Shown one piece after another: positions 10,924 through 21,930 of a stretch of 64,000 nt of DNA. The notes under the pieces were generated by a model. The model was not told where the DNA came from. It did no database searches and worked only from the letters and a program-made list of their open reading frames with translations. Position 1 is the first letter of the stretch; each line of letters opens with the position of its first letter. Origin of the DNA: Kingdonia uniflora (lineage: Eukaryota > Streptophyta > Magnoliopsida > Ranunculales > Circaeasteraceae); NCBI GenBank assembly GCA_014058105.1, contig JACGCM010001844.1:1054001-1118000 (forward strand). Reading direction: 5' to 3'. Both the position numbers and the translations under genes were made by a program.

Positions 10924-12318
10924 GATTTTTGGTAGAAGAGGGGCGTAAAACTGTCCAACCTCGGGGATTTTTTGGGGTTCATGGAAAAAAGGGCTTCTTT
11001 AATCTTTTTTATGGTAGGGATCTTTATCAGATTATTGTTATCGTCTGGTGTAACAATCCTCTCCATGACCTGGAGGTCCTCAATCTTAGTGGGAGGGGAG
11101 GAGGATTGGAATAGGTTTTTATAGAAGTTAATAAAAACATCTCCAATGTCTTTTCTATCGTGCGCCCAGGATTCGTCTTCTTTATGAATGTTTTGAATAT
11201 TGTTCTGTCTACGCCTGCAAATGGTCGTCATGTGAAAGAATCTGGTATTACGATCTCCTTCTTTAAGCCAAAGTTCTCTGGATTTATCCTTCCACAAAGT
11301 CTCTTCTTGGGTGAGAATGTAGTCCAGCTTAACTTGAAGGGCACTTTCTACCAAGGCATTCTGATCCGTAGTAGGCTCAATTTGAAGCTTGCCAAAATTC
11401 TCTCGAATTTGTTTGGCCAACCCAGTATTGGCATTGAGGACCTCTCTGTTCCAGCTTTGCAACTCGCGCTTGGTGTGTCTCAATTTTTTACACAGCCGGA
11501 GTGGGTGGGAGCCAGTTTGATCAACCTCCCAAGCTTTCTTGATGACCAGATGGTGGCGTGGTCGGGCCAGAAGGAGAGAAAATGAAATTGCTTGGGAAGC
11601 TGGTGGGTGAGAGGGGCAATGTTAAGCAGGATAGGACCATGATCCAATCCAATAATGGGGAGGTTTCTGATAGTCGCCTTAGGAAAGCTAGTTCTCCAGG
11701 GCTCCGAGGCAAGCCCTCGATCCAGTCTGAGCTTGGTCAACTCCCTCCCTTTTCTTTTGTTGGACCAGGTGAAAGGAACACCAGAGAAGCCCAGGTCAAT
11801 CATAGCCGCATTGAACATGAAGTCCTCCAGAGGGTTAGGGAGGGAACAATCGAAGGGGATTTTCCCAAATTTTTCTTCCTTACAGACAATGCAGTTCAGA
11901 TCGCCGATAATAAGCCAGGGGATCAGGATATGGGTGGCCATCTATGAAATAGCCTTCCAGTAGGGGATGCGATTACGAGCTTCAGGCGGGCCATACGTGA
12001 AGGAGCACATCCATTGGACTGGCAGGGACTCCAGGGAAGGATTGTGCCCTGAAGAGGAAATAACAGCGTCAATGCCTCTTGGGGAGGATGCGAGAATGTG
12101 CATCTCAATGTCTTTATTCCAAGCCAGCCAGAGACTTCTTCCGTTATTGGTAGTCGCCGCCTCCATATGAAAATGATCGAACCCCAGCTTAGCGAACTTC
12201 TTGAAGAAATCGGGGTCAGAAGTTTTGGTTTCAGAAAGGAACAGGACATCCGGGGTGTGTTTACTTTGGATATTAAGGAGCTCCCTAAGGGTGGCGGGCT
12301 TGCCGCTCCCCTTGCAGC
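10827..12318 (-). pseudogene. LINE-1 ORF2 apurinic endonuclease domain and linker
   Basis: Read on the - strand from the hAT junction, the frames give GSGKPATLRELL, PDVLF plus a SETK-type box, GDLNCI, GVPFTWSNKR and LDHGPI. These are the ordered motifs of an L1 APE-type endonuclease, although the usual SDHxPI box is altered. Frames change at about 12165, 11942 and 11480, so this is a pseudogene. The following linker (11483-10827, with the SRELWLKEGDRNTRFFHM segment typical of plant L1s) leads into the RT. Confidence 0.8.
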
Positions 12319-12782
12319 TATGCTGTCAGGGGCGGGGCGGGGCGCTAGGCGGTGGACATGGTCACTGGCAGGGCGGGGCGGGGCGCTAGGCGGGAGAATG
12401 TAAATTTGTAATGTGTAATGTGTAAATTTGTAAATTTGTAATGTATGTAATATGTATATATTTGTAAATTTGTATAATTATTTAATTTAAAGTATCAAAC
12501 ATGACTCAATGTATTTTTTTTTCCCATAATGTATATTATATATATATTGCAATGACTCAATGTATTATTATTATTTTTTGTTATATATTATTGCAATATG
12601 TCAATAACATAAAAGATAAATCCCAAATTGCAAGCAATGAAGCATACATTAAAGTAGATTAATAGAAGATCAATTCAACATAAAATAAAATCTTAGCATA
12701 TCCAAAATAAAATCCAACCCCATCATCTAAAATGTGCAAAACCAAAAAACCAAAATAAAAACATCTAGCTTGAATAATGAAA

Positions 12783-13140
12783 TCAAATGTCCTCATCGGA
12801 TCCCGAGTCAATGCCATCATCATCTCTATCACCCATACCGTAGTTTGCATCAACATCGTAATCATCATCGTCGGAAGAGTCTTGAAGATGACGCGTTGTC
12901 GATCGTGAGCTTGATGCCCCTCCTTGTGAACAATGTGAAGCGGTGTTCGTGCAAGAAGTACGAGTCAACGGGGGGTCATCAAATCCATCTTCGGCATCCT
13001 CAAGCACACCATAAGTCATGTCCGTCCCTAACACAATGTCGTCTCTCGCATCGTCGGGAACTAACCACTCCGCACATTCATCGAAGGACTTCAACACAAT
13101 TGGGTCTATCTCTTTTCCAGAAATGCGTTCTTCATAACGC
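12783..13140 (-). pseudogene. hAT transposase, acidic C-terminal tail exon
   Basis: This is the last part of the hAT gene. A frame leading from IHTKKGSCLEHDR...RRLKRRYEER (13230-13140) continues as DPIVLKSFDECAEWLVPDD and ends in an acidic Asp/Ser-rich tail (DSSDDDDYDVD...DSGSDEDI) at a stop near 12783. The preceding exon, at about 13340-13445, carries the WWITFGSEVPALQRFVKRV dimerisation block and CERIYSTF. The homologous block in active plant hATs is a dimerisation surface. Confidence 0.7.
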
Positions 13141-13631
13141 CTTTTAAGCCTCCTATTGTATTGAATATATGCAAGATCCCTGATCCGATCATGCTCTAAA
13201 CAACTCCCCTTTTTAGTATGGATCTACAATAGTAAAATAAATAAATAAAAACTTAGAGAAATAAACTTTAACCTATAAGATAAATTGATAATGTATTTTG
13301 TTACAAATACTAAAAGCAACTTACATTGTCAAATGTACTATAAATCCTTTCGCAAGGAGAAACCGCACTAGTAAGCCCAAGAACTCTTTTAACAAATCTT
13401 TGCAAGGCGGGAACTTCACTTCCAAAAGTGATCCACCACTCCACTATATTAAAAATCATAAAATTTAGAAATCAAAAGAATAAAAACAAAAAAAACCTCA
13501 AAATTACTAAACACTAAAAAGAAGTAACTTAAAGCAATACTAAGTTACTAACCCGGAGCAATTGTTTTCACACAAGCTTGAACACCCCTCTTTCCCAACC
13601 TCTCAGCCTTGGTACGATATACAATCAGATC

Positions 13632-14372
13632 TCACAAGATTTGACTTTCATCTTCCTCATCCAAAGCAAATTTTGTTATGCAATCTAACAAGCCTTCTTT
13701 AAGTTTAGTATTTGATTCCATCTCATCTGAGCTTGTAAGAGTTGCATAATAATACTGAGGGTTAAGATAATGAGCCGCCGCGTGCAAAAGCTTTTGAAGC
13801 ATACCAGACCACCTACGATCAAGAATTCTTTCCATCTTTTTCCATAACTCGCGGTCATCATCGTTTTGGTCTCCCAAATTAGTTTTTACCTTAAGCTTGC
13901 AATCCTCAATCGCCGAATAAATATAAGCCATAGAAGGTTTCTCCTCGGTATCCACCATTCGAATCACATCCACCAAAGGAGCCATAGTTTTTAGGCAAGT
14001 ATGCATATTGTTCCAAAATATATTACTCTTAACTTTTTTCACAATTTCTTTTCCAATAGGGTGCTTTGGCCACTTGCTATTTCTCCACTCAACAGTATGA
14101 AACATGTTTTTTAGTTCTTATCTCTTTTCATACATACTATGCAAACATAAAAAAGTGGTAGCAAATCGAGTCACCGCCGGCCTAACAATTTCTCTACCCT
14201 TTGTTTGCTTCCTCATCAAATGGAGCACATGTTTATGATTGTAGATGAAAAGAGAAATCTTTTTCGCATCTTTAACCGTTTCATCCACCAAATGTATCTT
14301 GCTCACATCTCCAAGCATTAAATTTATACAATGTGCCGCACATGGCATCCAATAAATCTTTGATTCCGCCAT
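13632..14372 (-). pseudogene. hAT transposase central region with in-frame stops
   Basis: The frame begins after an acceptor near 14421 with ICTDNASNYVLAGEW and YWMPCAAHCINLML. It then gives VTRFATTFLCLHSM, which are catalytic-core motifs of plant DUF659 hAT transposases (the TDNA and W-CAAH boxes). A TAA interrupts the frame right after HSMYEKR (about 14118), a TGA follows DEEDESQIL (13632), and the frame resumes without shift. The gene is therefore disabled by point mutations rather than by rearrangement. Confidence 0.8.
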
Positions 14373-14460
14373 AATCCATTCACCCGCTAGTACATAATTA
14401 CTTGCATTATCCGTGCATATCTAATGAAAAAGTATACAAAAATTCAAATATGTATAAAGT

Positions 14461-14815
14461 CTAAGCAAAACAATAAAGATAGGAAAAAACATAAATACTC
14501 AAGACTTGAATAACATTCTTCTCTCCAACCTCTTCAATCACATCTTTCAACATTTTATAAATGAGTTCCGCATCATGAATATGTGCGGATCCATCAATAG
14601 ACTTTAAGAAGACCGTTCTTTTCGGACAATTCACAAGAAAGTTAATAAGTGTCCTACCCTTGCCATCGGTCCACCAATCGGTCATGATGGTTACTCCATA
14701 AGTTTCCCAATGAACTTTAAAATTATCTACCCAATTTGAGGTCTCTTCCTTCTTCTTCTTCAAGATCTTAACTCTCAAGTCATTATATGAGGGTGGCTTG
14801 AAAGCTACAAATTAA
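14461..14815 (-). pseudogene. hAT transposase DUF659 exon
   Basis: Residues KPPSYNDLRVKILKKK, WETYGVTIMTDWWTDGKG, INFLVNCPKRTVFLKSID and then IYKMLKDVIEEVG form the DUF659 signature, including a catalytic-type TDWWTD Asp pair. An acceptor near 14806 and a GTATTTATG donor near 14500 bound the exon. Confidence 0.75.
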
Positions 14816-14879
14816 ATTTAAAACTAAAAAGATTAAGAGTGTATTTGACAATTTTCTTTAACATGTATTGTAAAAAATA

Positions 14880-15495
14880 ATTTGTAAGATAAAAGACTTA
14901 CTCGATGGATCATTGTATTGGACAATTGCTTGCATCATCTTGGAATAACTATCCGATCTTGCACAATTAAATGATATGCTATTTTCATAAAAGAAGTCGG
15001 CAATGTAACCATGGATGTTCTCTAAAGCTTTTTTGTTTTCGTTTGAATTAGGAGCTCTAGGGCGGAAATCCACATCAATAGGGGCTACAAAAGCATCCAT
15101 AGGCCCTTTCCTCTTCTTAGGAATTTGAATCTCAACTTCTTCAACCTCGTCATCATCATTTCCATACACATTGACGTTTCTAATCATCTCGTCTTTCTTA
15201 TTTTGTTTTCTTCGATTATTTTTTGTTTTCCTTCCATAAAGCTTCTAAGTACATCAACAACATCTTGTGGAACTTTATCACATTTCCTAACGTCTTTGTA
15301 CATAGTCCCTTTGTACGAAGCTTTCACAAGATGTTGTTTTAACCTCTTAATCCCCCCTTTCGACACATGACCACAAAAGTCGCACTTAACGTGATCTCTA
15401 TTTCCATCTACCGGTTGACCATAGTCCCACCCCGGATCATTCGAATTAGTCGGTCTATACCGACCAGTACTTCCCTGGGAACCTTCCACCGACAT
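14880..15495 (-). pseudogene. hAT transposase N-terminus with BED-type zinc finger
   Basis: The likely ATG is at 15495 (MSVEGSQG). A BED-like finger follows: VKCDFCGHVSKGGIKRLKQH with downstream Cys. Then comes a basic NLS-like run (IPKKRKGP) and a segment typical of plant hATs (FYENSISFNCARSDSY, then MQAIVQYNDPSS) ending at a GTAAGTC donor near 14900. The frame shifts by one base around 15187, giving two overlapping open frames. Confidence 0.7.
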
Positions 15496-16564
15496 TACAA
15501 ACCCCAAGAGATCGCAGTATCGCAAGAGAGAGAGACGCAGCAACCAGCAAGAACGCCAAGAGAGAGAAACGCAGCAACCAGTATAGGATACTCTGAAGTC
15601 TGAACAATATAGGGTACTCTTAATAACATATATCATCTAAATTATATCATCCAAAATCCAAATTATACGCATCCAAATTATATCATCAAAAGCATTTAAG
15701 TCTGAGGTATAAATGAAAAGAAGAAAAATTGATGTCGAGAAGTAAGAAATTGTTTTCAGTATTAAAAGCTAAGTTGCAACTCATACCACCGGAGATAAGA
15801 GCAGGTAAACTGATGTCAAGAAATCACGGTTAGTTCCAGGATGATGATTTGGCTGATGTCAAGAAATCACAGTATTAAACAGAGCAGGAACAATGTTGGC
15901 CCCGTCGTTAGCTGATGTCAAGAAATCACAGTATTAAACATATATGTATCTTCTTTAAATTTATTTTGAGGCTAACAATGTCCTCCTAGCATTTGCAGTT
16001 TTACTGACGCAAAGGAAGAACAAGTGTTGAGTTCAAAAAAGTTACAGAAGTTGGGATGGAATTACAGGTCACTAGAACATACCTTGATTGACTCTGTTCA
16101 GACTCTGTTTAATCGTTTAAACATAGCAATTCCCGTCGTTAGCTGAGTACCCGTCGTTAGCTTGAAGAACGCCGAGGCCCGAGAGAGAGAGAGAGAGAGT
16201 AATTACAACTAGTTCCAGGAACAATCAACAATATTATACCACCGGAGATGAGTGCAAGACGCAGGTGCAGTGAATATGGATCAAGAATCCAAGATGAATG
16301 GGAGAGACGCAGGTGCAGTGCTCACGCAGGAAGAATTGCAAATTGATTTGGGTTTTTTTTTTGTTAAACGCAAACTTAAATGAGCCAAATCATTTGGCAG
16401 TTTTCAAAAAAACAAAAAACAAAAAAAAAATGCCATATCATAAGGCGCCCCGCCTCACCGCCGCCTGTTCTCTGAAGCGCCTAGGGCGCTAAAATGTTAC
16501 AGCGCCACGTAGCACCCCGGCGGCGCCCCTGACAGCATACCCCTACAGTTTCATGAGAGAATAA

Positions 16565-17387
16565 TCATTTCTCACAGAGGGCCGGTGTCGGACCCGCTAC
16601 CGGTTGTTTTGGAGTTTTAAGGATTCGGAAAGTATTGGTGGGGGTGGAGGGGCGAGAGATGTATTTTGGGGGAAACTGAATAGTCTTAAAGGAATCCTTC
16701 CTCGTTTTCTTGCCCGTGATGATGGCAGTCGCCAAACGAGGATAGGCGGTAGGGTGCGGAACGGAGATGAGTTTTCGGGCTGAAGCGCAGAGATATCTTC
16801 GGAAAGCTTCAGGGCCCTTCCCAACCCCCGTAGACTTCTTAGAGGCCTGCACCGCCTTGCCCCTTCTAGATTTATGTGTGGGCCAGACCGCCTTAATCCA
16901 GCGATGCAGGTCGGTTCGAGAGTTCATACCATCCTGACTCCTTTCATCGTCAAGGCGAGGTTAATAACATTTTATTTTAGTCCGTTTAGCATGATTAGTG
17001 ATTTTAGAAAGGATTCCCCGGTTACGATCAAAATTTTGTTCCAAAAAGATGTCGTTCGGGGAGACACTTGGGGCCTCGTGTGTGAACCGCCTAACTTCTC
17101 TCTCCTCATTTGGAGGAGGTGTCGTGTGTCCGGTGTCCGGAGGTTTTAAACTCCCGGAAAAATTTGTTCCGTGCTTATATAGGTGTATTAACGTGTACGA
17201 CAAACGGGTATCATGATCATAGTAGTAGGAGGGAAAATAAGTAGGACCAAAAACTTGGGAAATTATTCACACCTTGGCGGGGGAACTCGACTCCCCCGTA
17301 CCTTGCTTAGAGTTTTCGGAGCCGAGGAGAAGTTGTTGAAGCCGGTCGAATGAGGAGGACCTATATGTTCCACTCTGGTGTCCGAGG
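16565..17387 (-). pseudogene. LINE-1 ORF1, C-terminal part
   Basis: This is the portion of ORF1 downstream of the LTR insertion. It includes a basic block (RWIKAVWPTHKSRRGKAV at 16920-16860) and ends with a stop at 16565. ORF2 starts only 11 bp on, at an ATG at 16554. The piece joins ORF1 at 21931 across the 5-bp duplication CGAGG. A frame break separates 17203-16961 from 16927-16565. Confidence 0.65.
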
Positions 17388-18197
17388 TGTGACGACCTAC
17401 CGAACGCCGGCCAAATCTACCCGAGCGTTTTGAGTTCTGTCCGAATGTATTTGTTCTCTATGCCCTAATATAGCAGCACGCCAAGTTTCGTCGCAATCGG
17501 ATTCAGTTAAGGGGGCGAAAAGGTCCAGTACGCTTCGTCTCATGTTTTAACGTTTCCTTTTGGAAGTTGACTATTTACTTAGTAGCTATATTAAGGAGGA
17601 ACCTTGGTCCGATCCTCCCCATGACTAAAAGAGCTTTAACGCTTGGTCATCAAGGACCCCGGCTCATGGACTATCTACAAGGGATAGTTATGAGTTCTCC
17701 TAGGCCTAGGGTAGGCTAGGGGACATTGCCTCGCAATGCGGGCCAGTTTTCATTAGAGGGCTTCATATGGCGCCGCTATGCCCCGCGGGCTATCCGAGAT
17801 GCACCGCCCCTTTCAGATGGACAGTATAATTAGTCCAGGCTTGTCGCCCCTTGAGATATGAGTCCCTTATGTGGAAACCGGCATATTGAGCTACCCAGAT
17901 CCGCTACAGGACAGGTGTGCTTCCGTATCTCGCGCGCGTCGTGAGAGATTATGCTGTAGGGATTATTGAGGGAACCTTCAGCGTTGTTGCCTTTACTGAA
18001 TACATATTCAATGACCCCTCACGAGTATCCAGGATAATCCGGATGTCGCTCTAGCATCCGTGGGTTGTATGCCACTGGCGCGCCGCGCCTGTGAAGATGG
18101 CTGGTACACGCCGACATCGCGTCCGTGTACGCCGCACGGTCTCGTATTCCGCTGCACTCCGGGCACTGTAGAGTCGGTCCCGGCTAGGGCCGTGTCA
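17388..18197 (+). repeat. Left LTR of LARD-like element
   Basis: 810 bp with TG...CA ends. It is identical in length to the right LTR and differs at two sites (near 17955 and 18071). GC-rich CpG sites are abundant compared with the surroundings. Confidence 0.95.
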
Positions 18198-21115
18198 GTT
18201 GGTATCAGAGCGAGAATAGCTTGTTGAAGCTTAGTTCTTGAGTTGGTAGAGCGTAGATGGATTGTGCCTACGTCTGCCTGAGCTAGACAGAGTTGGGTCT
18301 AGGCTTATCCGAGCAAGGCTTGCTGGGAGTTTGCTTGTCAGAGCGTAGATGGGTTGTGCCTACGTCCGTCGGAGTAAACGGAGTAATGATTCCCGAGTTG
18401 GTAGTATGGGTTACCCATTTGGCTGTTGTTCTCTCCAGAGCCGTAGTTGCTCCCTAGAGATGTTCCAAGCACCGTTGTGAACGCTTGTAGAGTGTGTTGC
18501 CTACATGTCAGTCGATATTGGACGCAAGAGAAAAGCTCCATATCCGAGCGCGAGATTGCTCAAGTTAAATGTGCTTTGGACAGTGACGCTAAGAGGAGGA
18601 TTGAGATTTGAGTTGGACGCGATGATCTATATCGTTGGTTGTCTCTAGAAGGCTGATCAGTGTCGCAGATGCTCTATGAAGAATAGTAATAGAGCGATCT
18701 AGCAGGTTGTTATTGCATTCGGTCCGTATCCGCGCTGCGAAGTTTAGTAACAGTTGTGAGCAAGGACGATGCCCCTCAGCAGAGATCGGTATGGTCAGCG
18801 TCAGTTACCGAGTACTTTCGTGTGGAAGCCGCGATGCTTGGTTTGGTTGGAATTCCTTAGTGTCTACTAAAGATTGAAGAATCCTGAGAGATACTCGTTG
18901 TGATTGTCCTGAGTTGGACATTGAGACATTCCAGAGGTGAATGTCATGCGCCGAAGATGAAGCGGCATGAAGTAAGAGATGAAGACATGGTTTGGGTCCC
19001 GAGTTTGCACACAGTGATGTCGTCAGGTAGACGTCGTGGGCAGAGTGACTCGTTATGACGCGACATGAACTGCGACCTCCCAGATGGGTTGTCGCTTGTC
19101 CGCAGTTGGTCCCCAGTTACATGGGACCTTGCTTTGATCACTCCAAGAAAGCAAGTTGCCGAGTGATGTTTGTTTTCTGGCTCCGAGGTGAGTTTCAGGT
19201 TTGTCGGCGTTCGAGTACTCTAGCCGAGTTCATCCATGTTGTTCCACATGATGGTTCTGGGTCATTTTAAGCTCTCAGATGGAAGACTCACGTTTCCGAA
19301 GGTTAGTAAGTTACGTGGTTGTCGCAGAACAGAGTTGAGCTTCAGTCAGTTGTGCGGGTTACCTTAGACATGATCTCAAATGGAAGATTGCTCTAGGATG
19401 AAAGATCCTGAGCGGAATTGGATGTCAATTTCCCAATTCCTTATCACTTGGTGGTTGGCGGTAGGGATATAGTACCCGCGCCTCGTTCATTGTTTGTATC
19501 GATGGAGTGTCTTTAGAAGACCACATCTCAGTGACCGATTTGAGTTGGCTGCGTTTATTGAAGCTAGTTCAAGAGACAGAGAATGGCTACGCTTCAGTTC
19601 AAAGATGATTGCGACAGTATGAAGGCTGGTCTCCGCGAGTTTGATAGCAGTTGGACATGGCAAGCCAACGAGCTCAGGGCGATAGGTACAGTGACAGTAT
19701 CTTGTTCCCAAGTTCCCCAAGTACTCAGGTTGGAGTAGGGATGTAGAGATGGAGAAACGCTTCAGTAGTCCGTCAGTTATATGTCACAGCTTTGTTCTCG
19801 ACGCGGACGTCGAGCTTATCGAGTGTGGGAAGAGCTGTAAGTTGTGACGCAGATGTACGCAGGTTCCAGCATGGGTCATTACCACCAGAGTTTGGCAAGT
19901 ACAGATGCCAGAGTTAAGTCCTCGTTAGAGAACAGGCATTGAGAAGTCCTCGGTAGAGAAGAGGCATTAAGAAGACCTCCTTGGAGAGTGAGGCAGATTG
20001 GAGTCCTCCGGAGTGGAGAGACCTTTGGGGACGCCGGAGTGGCGATCACCCTTCCTGCAGCCAAGTTAGGCGCAGATGCCATCTAGCGTTACATGGGTTA
20101 GATGATGGCCTACTACGAAGTGGTAGAGCAGAAACGCGGCTGCACAGATAGATGTCTCATGGGTTTTAGAAGTTCACACAGAACGCCTTTATGGCGGACC
20201 TCGATGGTTAGCTGGCGGTAGGGAACAGAGTACCCGCGCCTAGATAGGCTGCCTCGATGGTTTTGTTGGCGGTAGGGAACAGAGTACCCGCGCCTCGTTG
20301 AGAGTATGCTACCTTCTAGGAGCTACCCTCCCTCGCCCAAGTGAACAATGAGTACCAGTTCAGTTCTATACTGGTAAGGCTAGAGTGCCGCATCTTGATG
20401 TTGTATCCCCGATGGTCCGTAAGAAGGGCGGACATGGTTGGAAGACCTTCGCAGAGTTGATTGAAGGGCAGTCAGGCAGTTCAGTGTGCGGCAGATGTTC
20501 CGTGCAGTTGGGGTGAGTTACCCCTTTGTTTTAGAAGACTTGCTCCTTACCACTCGCAGATGAAGAGTGAAGTTTGAAGCCGAGATTCACAGAAGATTGA
20601 ACTCTCGAGCAGCGAAGGCATTGTGCGACTCGGAAGTGAGCGCACTTTTGGACGGGATTGGAGATATCCTCGTCGGGCTGTCCGGAGGAGACGCCCTTGG
20701 TTTGTCGAGAAGAGCGACATTCCACAGTGTCAGGGGAGAAGGCGCTTTGCAGCAGGATGCAGCGCATTTCAGAGGGCGCGATGCTAGAGTGCACCGCCCA
20801 TACATTTTTTCAGAAGGTTTGAGACCAAGAGACAATACCCAGAGGAGAAGGAAGACTCCAGTCGTATGAAGGTTCGGTCACTACGCACTTCAGTTGGAAT
20901 GGGCGAAGTTAAGGTTCAGTTCTGAAGACACAGTTGTCAGCATCGAGACTAGCAGTTGGGCTCAGTATCCGCTAGTACAGAAGAAGATATAGTACTCTGA
21001 ACTAAGTGCGGGAGAGTTGTTGGTTTCTTGAAGATGCAGAAGATTGAATCCTTGCAGAGCCGTGTTGGCGATGGTCCTCGACGAGGACGTCGAGATTATT
21101 TTAAGTGCGGGAGGG
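18198..21115 (+). other. Non-coding interior of LARD-like element with internal motif repeats
   Basis: No open frame resembles gag, protease, RT or integrase. The interior is built partly of short diverged repeats. GGCGGTAGGG...GTACCCGCGCCT occurs at 19457, 20214 and 20268, the last two as a 53-bp tandem. A GAGCGTAGATGG...GTGCCTACGTC unit occurs at 18248 and 18341. GACGCGGACGTCGAG (about 19800) and GACGAGGACGTCGAG (about 21080) are a further pair. Function unknown. Confidence 0.7.
18200..18211 (+). promoter_or_regulatory. Primer-binding site (initiator tRNA-Met)
   Basis: TGGTATCAGAGC, the standard plant LTR-retrotransposon priming site complementary to the 3' end of initiator tRNA-Met, lies 2 bp after the left LTR. 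Confidence 0.95.
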
Positions 21116-21925
21116 TGTGACGACCTACCGAACGCCGGCCAAATCTACCCGAGCGTTTTGAGTTCTGTCCGAATGTATTTGTTCTCTATGCCCTAATATA
21201 GCAGCACGCCAAGTTTCGTCGCAATCGGATTCAGTTAAGGGGGCGAAAAGGTCCAGTACGCTTCGTCTCATGTTTTAACGTTTCCTTTTGGAAGTTGACT
21301 ATTTACTTAGTAGCTATATTAAGGAGGAACCTTGGTCCGATCCTCCCCATGACTAAAAGAGCTTTAACGCTTGGTCATCAAGGACCCCGGCTCATGGACT
21401 ATCTACAAGGGATAGTTATGAGTTCTCCTAGGCCTAGGGTAGGCTAGGGGACATTGCCTCGCAATGCGGGCCAGTTTTCATTAGAGGGCTTCATATGGCG
21501 CCGCTATGCCCCGCGGGCTATCCGAGATGCACCGCCCCTTTCAGATGGACAGTATAATTAGTCCAGGCTTGTCGCCCCTTGAGATATGAGTCCCTTATGT
21601 GGAAACCGGCATATTGAGCTACCCAGATCCGCTACAGGACAGGTGTGCTTCCGTATCTCGCGCGCGTCGTGAGAGATTATGTTGTAGGGATTATTGAGGG
21701 AACCTTCAGCGTTGTTGCCTTTACTGAATACATATTCAATGACCCCTCACGAGTATCCAGGATAATCCGGATGTCGCTCTAGCATCCGTGGGTTGTATGT
21801 CACTGGCGCGCCGCGCCTGTGAAGATGGCTGGTACACGCCGACATCGCGTCCGTGTACGCCGCACGGTCTCGTATTCCGCTGCACTCCGGGCACTGTAGA
21901 GTCGGTCCCGGCTAGGGCCGTGTCA
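21116..21925 (+). repeat. Right LTR of LARD-like element
   Basis: 810 bp, nearly identical to 17388-18197, preceded by a purine tract and followed by the target duplication CGAGG. Confidence 0.95.
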
Positions 21926-21930
21926 CGAGG

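Larger units (their letters stand above)
12319..16539 (-). mobile_element. hAT DNA transposon with degenerate transposase, inserted at the start of LINE-1 ORF2
   Basis: The ends are perfect inverted repeats for 16 bp, TATGCTGTCAGGGGCG at 12319 and its complement at 16524-16539. The core CAGGGGCG is typical of plant hATs. Subterminal GC-rich motifs (GGCGCTAGGCGG-like) recur near both ends. The interior encodes a BED finger, a DUF659-type segment and a hAT C-terminal dimerisation domain on the - strand. The flanking LINE sequence has only an imperfect candidate 8-bp duplication (CCCTTGCA-like against CCCCTACA). The true element may instead be 12327-16531, in which case the 8-bp flanks are inverted rather than direct. 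Confidence 0.85.
17388..21925 (+). mobile_element. Young non-coding LTR retrotransposon (LARD-like)
   Basis: Two 810-bp LTRs bound a 2918-bp interior. The LTRs begin TGTGACGACC and end GGGCCGTGTCA. The 5-bp target duplication CGAGG is exact (17383-17387 and 21926-21930). A primer-binding site TGGTATCAGAGC (18200-18211, complementary to initiator tRNA-Met) follows the left LTR after 2 bp. A purine tract (AAGTGCGGGAGGG, 21103-21115) precedes the right LTR. The LTRs differ at only two positions that I see, both C to T. The interior has no gag or pol frames over 100 aa. A large non-coding interior with all cis signals fits a LARD that is mobilised in trans. The LTR start resembles chromovirus-type Gypsy elements. 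Confidence 0.95.

Noticed and set aside
8322..12403. Many + strand open frames of 60-141 codons across the LINE-1 region
   Set aside because: They are antisense shadows of the LINE ORF2 coding strand; domain motifs are only on the - strand.
12098..12403. + strand open frame with a Gly/Arg/Ala-rich tail
   Set aside because: The tail is the GC-rich hAT terminus and the rest is antisense LINE; no protein family fits.
18338..20869. Open frames of 60-100 codons inside the LTR element at 17-22 kb
   Set aside because: None resembles gag or pol, they overlap in several frames, and the region is composed of non-coding repeats.
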